The translations under genes were made by a program, and so were the position numbers. The notes beneath the pieces are model-generated. The model did not search any database. It was not told the origin of the DNA and saw nothing but the letters and a program-made list of their open reading frames with translations. From Toxoplasma gondii ME49 (taxonomy: Eukaryota; Apicomplexa; Conoidasida; Eucoccidiorida; Sarcocystidae): 64,000 nucleotides of DNA. Positions 21,901-31,900 of this stretch are shown in pieces. The first letter of the stretch is position 1; the number at the start of each line of letters is the position of its first letter. The DNA is taken from assembly GCF_000006565.2 (NCBI RefSeq), contig NC_031470.1, positions 622,954 through 686,953 on the forward strand, in the 5' to 3' direction.

Positions 21901-24305
21901 CTGTTGCTCTGCCGTCGAAGATAGCCTCCTTCTCATCGCTCCCCGAACTTGCCGTTGTCGCCCAGAATCTAAGTCGTCTTCAGGCTCTTGACGCCCTCAC
22001 TCTGCTTTCCCTGGGCGACCGGGCCGGTCACCTTCTGTATGCGCGGAGAGTGGGGACACAGAGACAGCCAACATTCGCTGCAGACTCACCAGGTGACTCG
22101 TCAGGTTCTCCATGTGATGAAGCCACTGGATCTGCAGTTGCCGAGCCTCCCTGGGTGGCGAAAGAGTCTCTGCTGAAGAATCGCGGCGAAGGCGAGCGAG
22201 ACAAACAGACAGGAGGAGAAACAGAAGGAGACGATGATTCAGCTGCTTCGCTGGACTGTCTGCTCAAAGACGTCAAAAGCGCGGCTGTCCTATGCAAACT
22301 TATGGGGAAGCTGGGGTCGGTTTCTCCGCGGTTTCAGCGGGAGCTGTTCCTTTGGGTCGCCACCCTTCCAGGCCGTTTTTCGGAGGCAGGTGGGGACGCG
22401 AAAACGCATGAGTCCCCTTCGCGCTTCCAACAGGAGAAACTTCGCCAAAACGAGTGGACGGTCGCCTCTGCTCCAGAGCCTGTACATGTTCACGCGAGCG
22501 CGTTCTTCCGACACTCTGCTGCGTTCTTGCCGGCTTTTTCGTCGTGCCTAGTGCACAGCCTCTGCGCGGAGAGGTCACCGACGCGAGGAGCGAAGTTGAC
22601 AGAGGGCGTCTATCAACCTTCTGACCGAGCACGGATGCAGGCGAAGACAGAGACAGGTGACTACTCCACATGCATGTCGGGGCGCTGGAGCTCTGAGGAG
22701 GCTGAGGCCAGCGGGGAAGCCATTGTGGGCAGGCCAGCGAGAGAGGCCTTCCTCCGTCTTGTCAGTTGCGGCCTCCCGTACCTTGATTCTCCCGCGCAAG
22801 TCGTAGGAGTCCTCCGAGCCTTGGCCCGAGTGGCTCGGATAGAGGCCTTGAAGGACCCCCTGCAGGAGAAGGCAAGAATCGCCCAAGGTGAGGAGCGACA
22901 AAGGCAGGACGCGCCCACCCAACGCGGCAACGAGAGGGATGGCACACGAGATTTAGAAAATCTTTCGGCGTCCCCCTCGCGTTCTTTTGAGGCTGCAGGT
23001 ACGACAGTGTCGCTGCAGTCTGGTTGCCGGCCTAACAGCGTTGTGACCGTCGTGCAAAAGACCCAACTGAAGGCGCTGCTTCACCTGCGTTCGCTGCTGC
23101 TCACTGGAACCTCTGACTCCGACCTGCGTTCGGTTCTGTCGCCTTGTCCTCTACTCTCTGCATACGCGCAAAGTATTGAGGCGGCCCTGGAAGACCTTGA
23201 AGCCGCCGCGGGGACTTCGACCCGAGAGGGCGGAAACAAGCCGATACGCCTTGCAGTTCGAGCTCCCGATCTCTCGCTTCTACGACCTCTTCTTCTGGCG
23301 CTCTGCGAGACTGCAGAAGCGACGCGCGAGACATACGCGCGAGTGACTCTCGGGGGAACTGCAGAGACCGGAAGAACGTTTCACGACGAATCAAAGGCTG
23401 CACTCGAAAGAGAAGGAAAAGGAAGTGAGACATACGCCGAAAACCTAGCGACAGCGGCACAAGAGAGGGAGACTCGCGCCGACTACTTCGAGAAGGCGCG
23501 GCTCGCTGGGAAGGCCGACGACCCTCCGGCTTCTGACCAGTCGTTCAGTGGAGACATTTCCTTCCTTATTGCTCTCTTGCTTTACCAGGTTTTTGTGGTG
23601 TCTCCGTTTCCGCGTCAAATACAAGGAGCACATACATCGCTGCTTCCCTGGCTTCGCGCGCGACCACAGGACCTTCAGTGGAGTTTCCCCCTGGCGCTCC
23701 GCTGCGTGGCGGGTGCTTTGTCTCTCGTCGAGGTTTCTCAGGCACAGCAGGCGAGTCTTGCATCGTCTCGGTGTTTCAGTCTCGATGAAACTAAAGGTGG
23801 AGGAGCGACTCGTACCCCACACTCGACACCGGAAAGGACGGAAGCACACAGAGGTCTCAACAGCAGGCAGGAGGTGTCTCCGAATCCCGCGTTGACCTCG
23901 GGAGCTCGTTTTTGGGCTTCCCGTGTATGGCTTCTGTCAGCCATAGACATCGTTCTCGATCCGTCTCTTTCTTCACTCTTTCTTCTTCGTTTCCGGGATT
24001 CTCACCCCTCTCGCCAGACCACAGGCCAGACTGCGACTTTGCTTCTGTCGCTTCTGCGATCCCGCCAAGACGTTTCTGCCTCGCCTTGTGAACCAAGCGT
24101 CTCTGAGGCTCAGTCGCAGACGCGCCAGAAGGCCTCCACCCCGCAGGCGCATGCAGCGAGGCCAGATGGCCTCGAAACATTAAATGAAGAAACATTGAGT
24201 GAAGACAGAGAAGAGAGGAGGCGAGCAGCTGAGACAGAGTTTGACCGCCTGGTGACTCAGGTGTGCAGTAGACTCGCGAGCCTGGCCACAGCTCTGCGAA
24301 CTTGA
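18945..24305 (+). CDS. Large protein of unknown function, possibly mitochondrial, single exon
   Basis: An open frame of 1,786 codons. The first ATG is at 18945; the frame opens three bases earlier with TTG. The N-terminal 60 residues carry many Arg and Ser and almost no acidic residues, which resembles a mitochondrial leader (inference). Residues about 300-520 are low-complexity, with Ser/Ala/Pro runs. From about residue 740 onward, Leu-rich helical segments recur (for example LRDLLYHLPHF, LAVLSRCVSLSWLARF, LPELAVVAQNLSRLQAL, LCKLMGKLGSVSP), separated by charged inserts. This looks like an array of helical hairpin repeats stretched by coccidian insertions, as in organelle RNA-binding helical-repeat proteins. 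I see no RAP domain, kinase motif or other named signature at the C-terminus, so the family is unassigned. It converges on the coiled-coil gene, with 1.7 kb between the stops. Confidence 0.85.
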   Translation: MNPTATFSPSRAFFSRQMGSVGSGSFLFFMPPSRLVSDRTFLPKNMRSTPRLLRRVHPSRRLSYDPSVATGGVHLSFFFEDNRHAFASSSAVLAQGHISPILATPSDARRRLESREYPTSTFVSSTTSARSPAATPSSRPPWATLYSREAASRHRLPLRHVPLQTQLRSFSPYRRRTTRTDPLTRFPLTRLGTRVSRPPLPRPQAQNWPRRRGREQQGGSGRAAHPSPGRTLGSFGDLAGVACGFQTPLTATKRGNGSTASCVPSLGTSVSRRFVAAAPRASQRIGTHQAKGYVDGHGDKGKDGLSSSRRWESRRHKTEQKTSSDSSSSSSASPVSPPSRTSGVSIDSPASEKGHGASASSSESAPLSSTVAASQTSPSSSWQNFAWLADEDVSRSRFGRRVSGNSSLSSNSPGADSSRLNLADGLSSSTCRAARPDRSAHEPPAPPLDSLSPSASLSAVCRSSSYSSSSPSSSSAPSSSAPSSSAPSSSAASSSAASLASTDSSLSRDPQSPPLLQRLHFAPLDARKRSGTQRAGTERLAGGGTLPGRREQKRRSVSARRNRKDETPVEGRQGRGQGNKLDEEGISKWRGGKPEEARALQRERWIRDLLLSRPSESRTAVQQELLALLLHREKLRTREKENADRRRLKDRRVSPHSKANHTPFVFQNLRRNSFLAPPLLHGSRGLSLLFNALRASPSSSASSVSASSSWRSSWTSEKSQQGGDGEQKASGVAAEPPVSVRDMGDSHKGPEDTATAHAKAQIAHEVLRDLLYHLPHFSTSHIVTVLRLVSASLPGSWLAFRPAAPSQAPLSTAEAFLSDPLDFACMPLGELRLELLAVLSRCVSLSWLARFSGDEFIGLLAFTQVVAAPSSSPLSPRAGVGARGGGRPDDGDTSDEAVRGHGDTGGRRRVESRPEAEQEPCLSRQRGSSPGEEEWGTERTRGRPSTEMRRNTTRTSTFGCRRDEESAMKQRLRESPDFFALLQRLSVALPSKIASFSSLPELAVVAQNLSRLQALDALTLLSLGDRAGHLLYARRVGTQRQPTFAADSPGDSSGSPCDEATGSAVAEPPWVAKESLLKNRGEGERDKQTGGETEGDDDSAASLDCLLKDVKSAAVLCKLMGKLGSVSPRFQRELFLWVATLPGRFSEAGGDAKTHESPSRFQQEKLRQNEWTVASAPEPVHVHASAFFRHSAAFLPAFSSCLVHSLCAERSPTRGAKLTEGVYQPSDRARMQAKTETGDYSTCMSGRWSSEEAEASGEAIVGRPAREAFLRLVSCGLPYLDSPAQVVGVLRALARVARIEALKDPLQEKARIAQGEERQRQDAPTQRGNERDGTRDLENLSASPSRSFEAAGTTVSLQSGCRPNSVVTVVQKTQLKALLHLRSLLLTGTSDSDLRSVLSPCPLLSAYAQSIEAALEDLEAAAGTSTREGGNKPIRLAVRAPDLSLLRPLLLALCETAEATRETYARVTLGGTAETGRTFHDESKAALEREGKGSETYAENLATAAQERETRADYFEKARLAGKADDPPASDQSFSGDISFLIALLLYQVFVVSPFPRQIQGAHTSLLPWLRARPQDLQWSFPLALRCVAGALSLVEVSQAQQASLASSRCFSLDETKGGGATRTPHSTPERTEAHRGLNSRQEVSPNPALTSGARFWASRVWLLSAIDIVLDPSLSSLFLLRFRDSHPSRQTTGQTATLLLSLLRSRQDVSASPCEPSVSEAQSQTRQKASTPQAHAARPDGLETLNEETLSEDREERRRAAETEFDRLVTQVCSRLASLATALRT
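20371..20445 (+). repeat. 15-bp in-frame tandem repeat (Ser/Ala/Pro)
   Basis: Copies of a 15-bp unit close to CCTTCGTCGTCTGCG encode an APSSS/AASSS run inside the 1,786-aa frame. The unit length is a multiple of three, so copy-number changes keep the frame. Confidence 0.7.
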
Positions 24306-24971
24306 GAGCTCAAGGGAAGAACATGACAGAGTGACCCGCAGGACATGCGTTTCGAGTTTGGGCTCTAAATCGTGTCACCGGCTTTCTCTAGAACATGTGA
24401 GAGTGTTGGCTGATTTTCCTGATTTCTGGCGTTGCTTTCGATGTGGAAGTTTTCGTTCTGTTGCTGCATAAATCGCATTCACGCAGCTTCTCTCATGGTT
24501 CTGGACGGCTCGTTCTTTGTTCCAATTGCGGCTTCTCTTGCCTTCTTTCTCGCTGGGTTTCCTTCACTGGTGGACCCCGCGCAGCGAGGCTTCCGCTGGC
24601 TCTCCTAAGCCTCTTTCCTAGGTTCATTTTCTCTCTTGGCGGTTCGCACTTTGGCATCGCTTCGCAACTTTGAACTTTGTTTGTCGCCTCAACGGCTCTG
24701 GGCGACATCGTGTCTCAAACAGGCCAGTGCCCTGCCTGGCCCTTTGCATGCAAACGAATCCACCTGCAGTGAACCTTGCGGAGGCTGCGGCCGGTTCGTC
24801 CCCCCATCGCGGATGAAAAAGCGAGTAGCTGGAGCTCACAGAAACGATAAACCACACGTTTGCTGCCGGCAGAACCAGCATCCAGGAGCGTCCGAGTTGC
24901 TCGTTTATACGCGTTCAGCTTTTCACACATACATTCCATACGCATGTCCACTCATGCACATACTCATATAC

Positions 24972-25002
<31 letters not shown>

Positions 25003-25987
25003 AAGATGCATCTATAGATGCTTATTGGGTCGTGGTCTTCGTTGTGTGCGGGCGAATGCCTGTGCATCCAGGTAGGCAACATGCAGGTTTTCAAGAATGT
25101 CGAGGACCTCAGGGGCACTCAGTGACATCTCAGCTGACGCTGACTGTGGAGGAGTTGTGTCTCGAGCCTTCCGTGTGGACGCCGAGACGCGCGTCCACAG
25201 CGGGGAGATTATCCCTGCCATCTGCCTGATGTATCAAACGCGTAACGGTCCCCCTTCGCGTTCAGCGATGGCTGTAGGCCGCGAAGGAATAGAAGAGACT
25301 GGTACCCTTTCCACCTGTCTGCAGGCGTCGACTGGACATGAACAATCTGCGAAGCGTCTGCGATCTGTTGCCTTCACATGCATCTGTTTTCAGCGGCTGG
25401 AAGCTCTACATCGACGGCGTCTCCTCGCCTCTCAACATGGACCAGACAGAGACAGAGACGAGAGAGGGCAGTCGAAAACAAGAATCCCGCGTTCCTCCAC
25501 CCCTGCTCGCGTTGTGTCGTGCATGAGAGAGGAAAACGCGTTTCGTAGACAGTGAACCTCGCAGCGACGCGCGAGAAAAACGTTCTGGGAATCCTCGTTT
25601 CTCCCCTGTTGGGTTCCGCGTTCTCCTCTTGGGGAGGGCCGACACAAAAAAGCGACAAAGAAACTCAACGAGACGGTTGTTTTCTAGAGAACTGGCGAGT
25701 GCCTTTCCACTTCGCAAACATGTTCAGGATCTGTGCGTCCTCCACTGCTGCCGCCTGTCGTTCGCTTTCCTCTGCAGAGATCGCTCGACCGCGATCTCGC
25801 CTGCCTTGGCTGGCCACAAAGGGACTTGCTTCACACAGCGACAACACTGTTTCGACGTTTGCATGCATAGATAGGGGTATCGGTGTCAGTCGTCGCGTTG
25901 GACGCGGTGCTCGTTTCAGGTTCTCAAGGAGCGCTCTGAATCCGTCGCGACTTCTCGCCTTGGTCGGTCCTCTGAGCACTGGGAGTC
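24306..25987. other. Convergent intergenic region
   Basis: This 1.7 kb lies between two converging stop codons and holds both 3' ends. Frames seen here on either strand are short. The plus-strand frame that starts at 25552 runs into the antisense of the coiled-coil gene. Apart from a (TA)n tract I see nothing else. Confidence 0.5.
24966..25000. repeat. (TA)n microsatellite
   Basis: A nearly pure TA run that ends in GTGTGTG, in the 3' region between the converging genes. Confidence 0.9.
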
Positions 25988-28900
25988 TCAGAAGCCCCAG
26001 AAGTATCCAGCAATGGACGACGCGATCCCTGCTTCGGCTTCATCTTCTGAGGAGGCGTCGCTCGTCGCGTCTGCGGCCTTTGGCGCGTCTTCCTGGCCTT
26101 CTTGCGGCGCAGTCGAGAGACGAAGAATGGAAGGTTCTTCCTCCTTTTCGGGAGGGGCAGGCGCCCCGAAACCGAATGCAGAGAGGAACCCACCACCTTC
26201 TTCTTTTTCTTCTTCGGACGGAGGTTCAGTCTCCGACTGTTCGGGTGCAGCTGCTGCTCCGCCTCCAAACCAAGAGAACATTCCTCCACCTTGGTCAGGT
26301 GCCGGTTCCTCTGCCTGGGCTGCTTCCTTCTCTTCTGCTTCTTTCTTCTCTCGTTCTTCCTTCTCCTTTTTCTCCTGTTCCTCTTTCTCCTTTTTCTCTC
26401 GTTCCTCCTTCTCCTTTTTCTCCTGTTCCTCTTTCTCCTTTTTCTCTCGTTCCTCCTTCTCCTTCTTCTCCTGTTCCTCTTTCTCCTTTTTCTCTCGTTC
26501 TTCCTTCTCCTTTTTCTCCTGTTCCTCTTTCTCCCTCTTTGCTTGCTCCTTCTTCTCCTTCTTCTTCCTCTCCTTTTCCTCCTTCTCCTTCTTTTCTTGC
26601 TCTTCCTTTGCCTGCTTGGCTTGCTCCTCCTCCTGTTCCTTCTTCTTCTCCTCTTGTTCCTGCTTGTCCTTCCCCTCCTTTTCTTTCTTTTCCTTCTTCG
26701 CCTTTTCCTTCTTCTCCTTTTCCTCGTGCTCCTTCTGGGATGGCTCCGCCTCCGCGACCGAAGCCTTGGCGCTCTCGGTCGCAGCCTGCTCTCTGAGGCC
26801 TTTCATTTCCTCTTCCAAGGCTGCTACCTTCTTCAGAAGGTCGCTTTTGTCTTTTTCGAGTGTCTCCGTTTCACCCTTGAGCTTTTTGATTTCTTCTTCC
26901 TTCTCACTCAGCTTGACCTTCAGTTCGTCGCGTTCCTTCTCCACCTCTTCGAGGCGCTTCTGGACCTCTCTGCCCGTCTCCTCCTGCGTCTGCTCTGGCT
27001 TCTCGCCCTGTTCGCTCTTCGTCCCCTTCTCCAGACCCTCAAGGACTTTCTTCAGCTTCGTCACCTCCTCCTGAAGTTTCTGCTCACGGACGCGTCCTTC
27101 CTCCAGTTCTTTCTGCAGCGTTGCAATCTTCTTCGTGACCTCTGAACTGGACTCGCCTCCAGCCTCGCTCTTCTCCTCGCCGCCTCCTGAACTCCGCTTC
27201 AAATCTTCTATCGTAGGGATCGTTGCCATGCTGCCGGCGCCACTACGCGCTGCCTCCAGTTTGCTTTGCATCTTCTCCAATTTGCTTTCGAGCATTTGTT
27301 TCTCTTCCTGCAGATTCTTCACCTTCACTTTGAGGAGCTTCACCTGGCCTTCAGCTTCGTTCGTCTTCTCCGCGGGCGCCGCCTCGGCAGGTTCCGCCTC
27401 CGCGCCTCCTCCCCAGAAGGAGAAGATGCTGCCGGCCGCCTGTGCTTCAGCCTCTTCGTTTTTCTTCTGCTCCTCTTCTTGTTTCTTCTCGAGTTCTTGA
27501 AACACCCCGAGCTCCGCTCGCGTCCTCCGCAGTTCCCCCTGCAAGTCTGTCACCTGCGTCTGCAGCGTCTCGCGCTCTTCCGCGTACTGTGAAGCGTCTG
27601 CCTCAAACGAAGCAATCTTCCCTTTCTGTCGGCGATACGCATCCAGAAGCTTTTCGTACTTGGCCTTCGCCGACTCGTACTTTGCCACAGGAATCAAGTC
27701 GCCAGCTGCAGGGACGACGACGCTCCATTGGCGATCCAATCCGTCCTCGTCGTCAAATACCTTCAGAATCGACGACCGCTTCTCCAGCTTCTGGCCTTCC
27801 TGGACAGAAATCCCTTCCTTCCCTGCAGCGGCGGGTGTCAGCGAAGCAATGTGAGCCTTCAGCTTCTTGTTCTCCGTCTCCAACGCCGCTACCTTCGCCT
27901 CCAAAGCCTTCGCGTCTCCCGCCTCGTCCTTCGCGGCACCCTCGGCGTCTTTCGGCGCTGCCCCGGCCTTCTTCGGCGGCGGCGCCGATTTCGATTTGAC
28001 AGCAGCTGGCGGCGAAGCTGACGTCGCTTCCTGTAGCCGCTTCTCTAGGGATCCCTTTTCTTCCTTCAAAACGCGAATCTCCTCTTGGAGAGCCACCACA
28101 GTCTTTGAGTCATCCTCTTTCTTCTCCGAAGGTGCATCGGCATTCTCTTCCTTCTTTTCAGACGCCGGCGCTGTTGGACTTGCCTTCTGAAGCTCGCTGA
28201 GTTGCTTGCGGAGGTTTTCGTTCTCGGCTTCGACAGCCTTCAGCTTCTCGACGTCTGCCGCTCCACCAGCTCCTCCAGCATTTGTCTCCTCTGCTTTGCT
28301 CTTCTCCTTCTCCTTCTTTAGTTCCTCGAGCTCCTCTTGCAGCCTCTTCATTTCTTGCGACGCCCCAGAGGCCGGCGCCCCTCCGTCCTTTGCCACTGAC
28401 TCCAAACACCTCTTCAAATGCTCATTTTCCTTTCTCAGCTCTTCCAGTTGTACGCTGATGTCCTCTGTCTTCACCTCATCCTTTCCCTCTCCTTCTCCCT
28501 TCTCCTCCACACCTTCCTTCGCCTTCGGAGCTGGCACCGCAGGCTTCTTCTTAGGCGGAGGCGGCTTGCCTCCCTTTGCTCCAGCCTTCGCTGGGGCATC
28601 GCCTTCCCCTGAAGCCTCTTCCCGCTTCTCCGTCGCAACCGATAGGTCTGCCAGCTTCTTCTGCAGCTCCGCGTTCTCTTTCTTGAGACGCTCGTTTTCT
28701 TGTTTCATCGCCTGTGTCTCTTCTGCCTTCTCCCCCCCGGCCGTCTCTTCCCTCTTCTCCGCTGCTCCCTTTATGGCTGTTACTTCTTTCTGCAGCTCTT
28801 CCTTCTCCTTCGTCAGAAGATCGATCTCTTCCTTCATCTTGGTGATGTCCTCTGTCTTCACCTCATCCTTTCCCTCTCCTTCTCCCTTCTCTTCCACACC

Positions 28901-31900
28901 TTCCTTCGCCTTCGGAGCTGGCACCGCAGGCTTCTTCTTAGGCGGAGGCGGCTTGCCTCCCTTTGCTCCAGCCTTCGCTGGGGCATCGCCTTCCCCTGAA
29001 GCCTCTTCCCGCTTCTCCGTCGCAACCGATAGGTCTGCCAGCTTCTTCTGCAGCTCCGCGTTCTCTTTCTTGAGACGCTCGTTTTCTTGTTTCATCGCCT
29101 GTGTCTCTTCTGCCTTCTCCCCCCCGGCCGTCTCTTCCCTCTTCTCCGCTGCTCCCTTTAGTGCTGTTACTTCTTTCTGCAGCTCTTCCTTCTCCTTCGT
29201 CAGACGATCGATCTCCTCCTTCATCTTGTTGATGTCCTCTGTCTTCACCTCATCCCTTCCCTCTCCTTCTCCCTTCTCTTCCACACCTTCCTTCGCCTTC
29301 GGAGCTGGCACCGCAGGCTTCTTCTTAGGCGGAGGCGGCTTGCCTCCCTTTGCTCCAGCCTTCGCTGGGGCATCGCCTTCCCCTGAAGCCTCTTCCCGCT
29401 TCTCCGTCGCAACCGATAGGTCTGCCAGCTTCTTCTGCAGCTCCGCGTTCTCTTTCTTGAGACGCTCGATTTCTTGCTTCATCGCCTGTGTCTCTTCTGC
29501 CTTCTCCCCCCCGGCCGTCTCTTCCCTCTTCTCCGCTGCTCCCTTTAGTGCTGTTACTTCTTCCTGCAGCTCTTCCTTCTCCTTCGTCAGACGATCGATC
29601 TCTTCCTTCATCTTGGTGATGTCCTCTGTCTTCACCTCATCCTTTCCCTCTCCTTCTCCCTTCTCTTCCACACCTTCCTTCGCCTTCGGAGCTGGCACCG
29701 CAGGCTTCTTCTTAGGCGGAGGCGGCTTGCCTCCCTTTGCTCCAGCCTTCGCTGGGGCATCGCCTTCCTCTGAACGTTCTTCCCGCTCCTGTCCCCCGCC
29801 TCGGGGCTTGGCTTCTGCCTGCTTCAATTCGTCCACCTGCCTCTTGAGTGTATCGCGCTCTGCCTCCAGGTGCTTCGCTTTCTCTCTGAGCTCGCGAGTC
29901 TCCTCCTCGAGCGCCGCGAGCCGAGCCTGAGCCTCGTTTTGTTCAGCTTCCCCGGTCGTCGCACAGATAGACGTCGCAGACGCAGGCAAGGCTTTCTTGG
30001 GAGGACCCTTCGCCTTCACCACCCCGAAAGGCGGCGCAGCTTTGCCTGCACTCGAAGGCTCAGCCGTTTGAGGCGTCTCCTCCCTCGCCTTGGCGCTTTG
30101 CTTCACTTGTTCTTTGACTCTTGCGAGCTCGTCGCGCAGTGTCCGGTTCTCCATCTCCAGGGCGGCGATCTTCTCTTCCAGCTTCGAGTCCATCCCCACA
30201 CTTCCCCCCGGCTTCTGCTCCTCCTCTGCTTTCGCGACCGGAGCTGCTGCCTTCTTTGCTGGCAAGGCTCCGGGCTTCGGTGGACTCTTCTTCGGAACCG
30301 CTGTCTTCCCGCCAGCCTTCGCTTCCTCTCCCTGCGGTGCGTCCTCGCGCTCCTTCTTCAATTTCGCGAGATCCTTCGCTAGCGCTTCGTTCTCCGCCCT
30401 CAGCGTCTTCACCTCAACCTCCAACTCTTCCAGCTTCCGCTGCGTCTCTGTGGCTTCGTGACCGCTTGTCGGCGCTTCCGAAGCTGGAGCCTTCGCCGTC
30501 GCCTTCGGAGGCACCTTCCCTCCCACCGGGCCTGCCTTCTTCCCGGGGACTGGCTTTCCTTGGTCCTCACTTGCAGGCTGTCCCTGAACTACCTGGCTCC
30601 CCTCACGTTTCAGCTTTGCGTTTTCTTCCAACAAGGCAGCCTTCTCTGCCCTCAGTTCCTTCACCTCAACCTCCAACTCCCTGAGCTTTTCCCCGGTGTC
30701 ACCCACTCCGGTGTATCCCACACGGGCATCTGTCCCGCCGGCGTTCTTCGGCACTGGCGCCAGCTTCGCCTTGGCAGGAGGCGAGGCCTTTGATTTCGGA
30801 GCTTCCGCCGTCTTCAGTTTCTCCTCAAGAGCCGCCTTCGCGCCTTCAGACGCCACGAGCTGCGCCCTCAGGGCTTCCACTTCCTTCTTCAGCGCCTCAA
30901 TGTCCTGCAGGTCCACCGCCGCGATCGGAGAAGCCTCTGCAGCGCCGGGAGCCTCTGACACCGCCGCGTCCACCGCGGGAGGTGCCGGACTCGCCGCTTT
31001 CTTCGCACCCACCAGTGGGGGTTTCTTCGAAGGTCCTGCCTTCTTCGGAGGGCCCGCTTTGCCTGCGGCTTCCGGCTGCGGTGCGTCCTTCTTCGTCTCA
31101 TCTCGCTTCTCTGCACTCTCGAGAGACTCAAGTCGTTTCTTCAGTTCGTCGCGCTCCTTCTGCACTTCGCTCAAGGCACTGCGGAGCGTCTGCATCTCCT
31201 CATCTGCGTGCGACGCCGCAGGGACTGCCGGAGAACTCGCCTTCGGCGGAGGCATGCCTTTGAGTTTTGCCGCACCCACTGGCGAAACCTTTTTGGACCC
31301 TCCAAGAGTCGCCGACGGGCTCCGAACTGTTTGCTTCAATTCGACGAGCTCCTGACGCTCCTGTTTGAGCTCCGCTTCCAGGCGCTCCTTCTCCAGCTGC
31401 AGTCTGTCGACCTCAGACCGCAAGCGCTTCACTTCCTCTGCTTCTCCGAGGTTCGTTGACCTCTCCGAGTCGCCCTGCGTCTGGGCAGGCTGCAGGCGCG
31501 CCGCCTTCTTCGGGGGAACAACGCCCATCTTCGGGGGAACGGCACCCTTTTGGGCCGGAGGGCCTTGCGTCGCGGCAGGTGCAGCTTTCTCGCCGCCAGG
31601 CTCGGAAGGTTTGAAGGCTTCCAATTCCGCGATGCGTTGGCGGAGCGCCTCGTTCTCTCTTTTCAGCTCCGCGATTTGTTTCGTCGCCGTCTCTGCGCTC
31701 GCCTCCAGAGCTGGCGCCGCCTTCTTCGGCCCGACTTTGGCGGGAGTCTTCGCCTTCCCTGAAGTCCCCAAAGCTGCTCCGGCCGCCCCTGCTGTGGCCT
31801 CATGCCCGCTCAGGATGTTCTTTTGTTCAAGGGCGCGCGCGAGTTCTTCACGCATCTTCTCCAGCTGCGCCCTCAGCTTCGCCACCTCGTCGCTGCTTCC

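Noticed and set aside
25552..26796. 414-codon plus-strand frame that begins in the convergent region
   Set aside because: Most of it is antisense of the coiled-coil C-terminus, with Pro/Leu/Ser repeats, and it lacks motifs and splice signals.
26013..27145. Two long plus-strand frames (353 and 347 codons) of Ser/Phe or Leu/Phe runs
   Set aside because: They are antisense of the KE-rich helix. The composition is fully explained by the opposite strand.
28206..29930. 574-codon plus-strand frame opposite the coiled-coil gene
   Set aside because: It is the antisense of the 387-bp repeat and of Lys/Glu-rich coding sequence. It reads as Ser/Phe/Ala repeats with no motif and copies the repeat period of the true gene.
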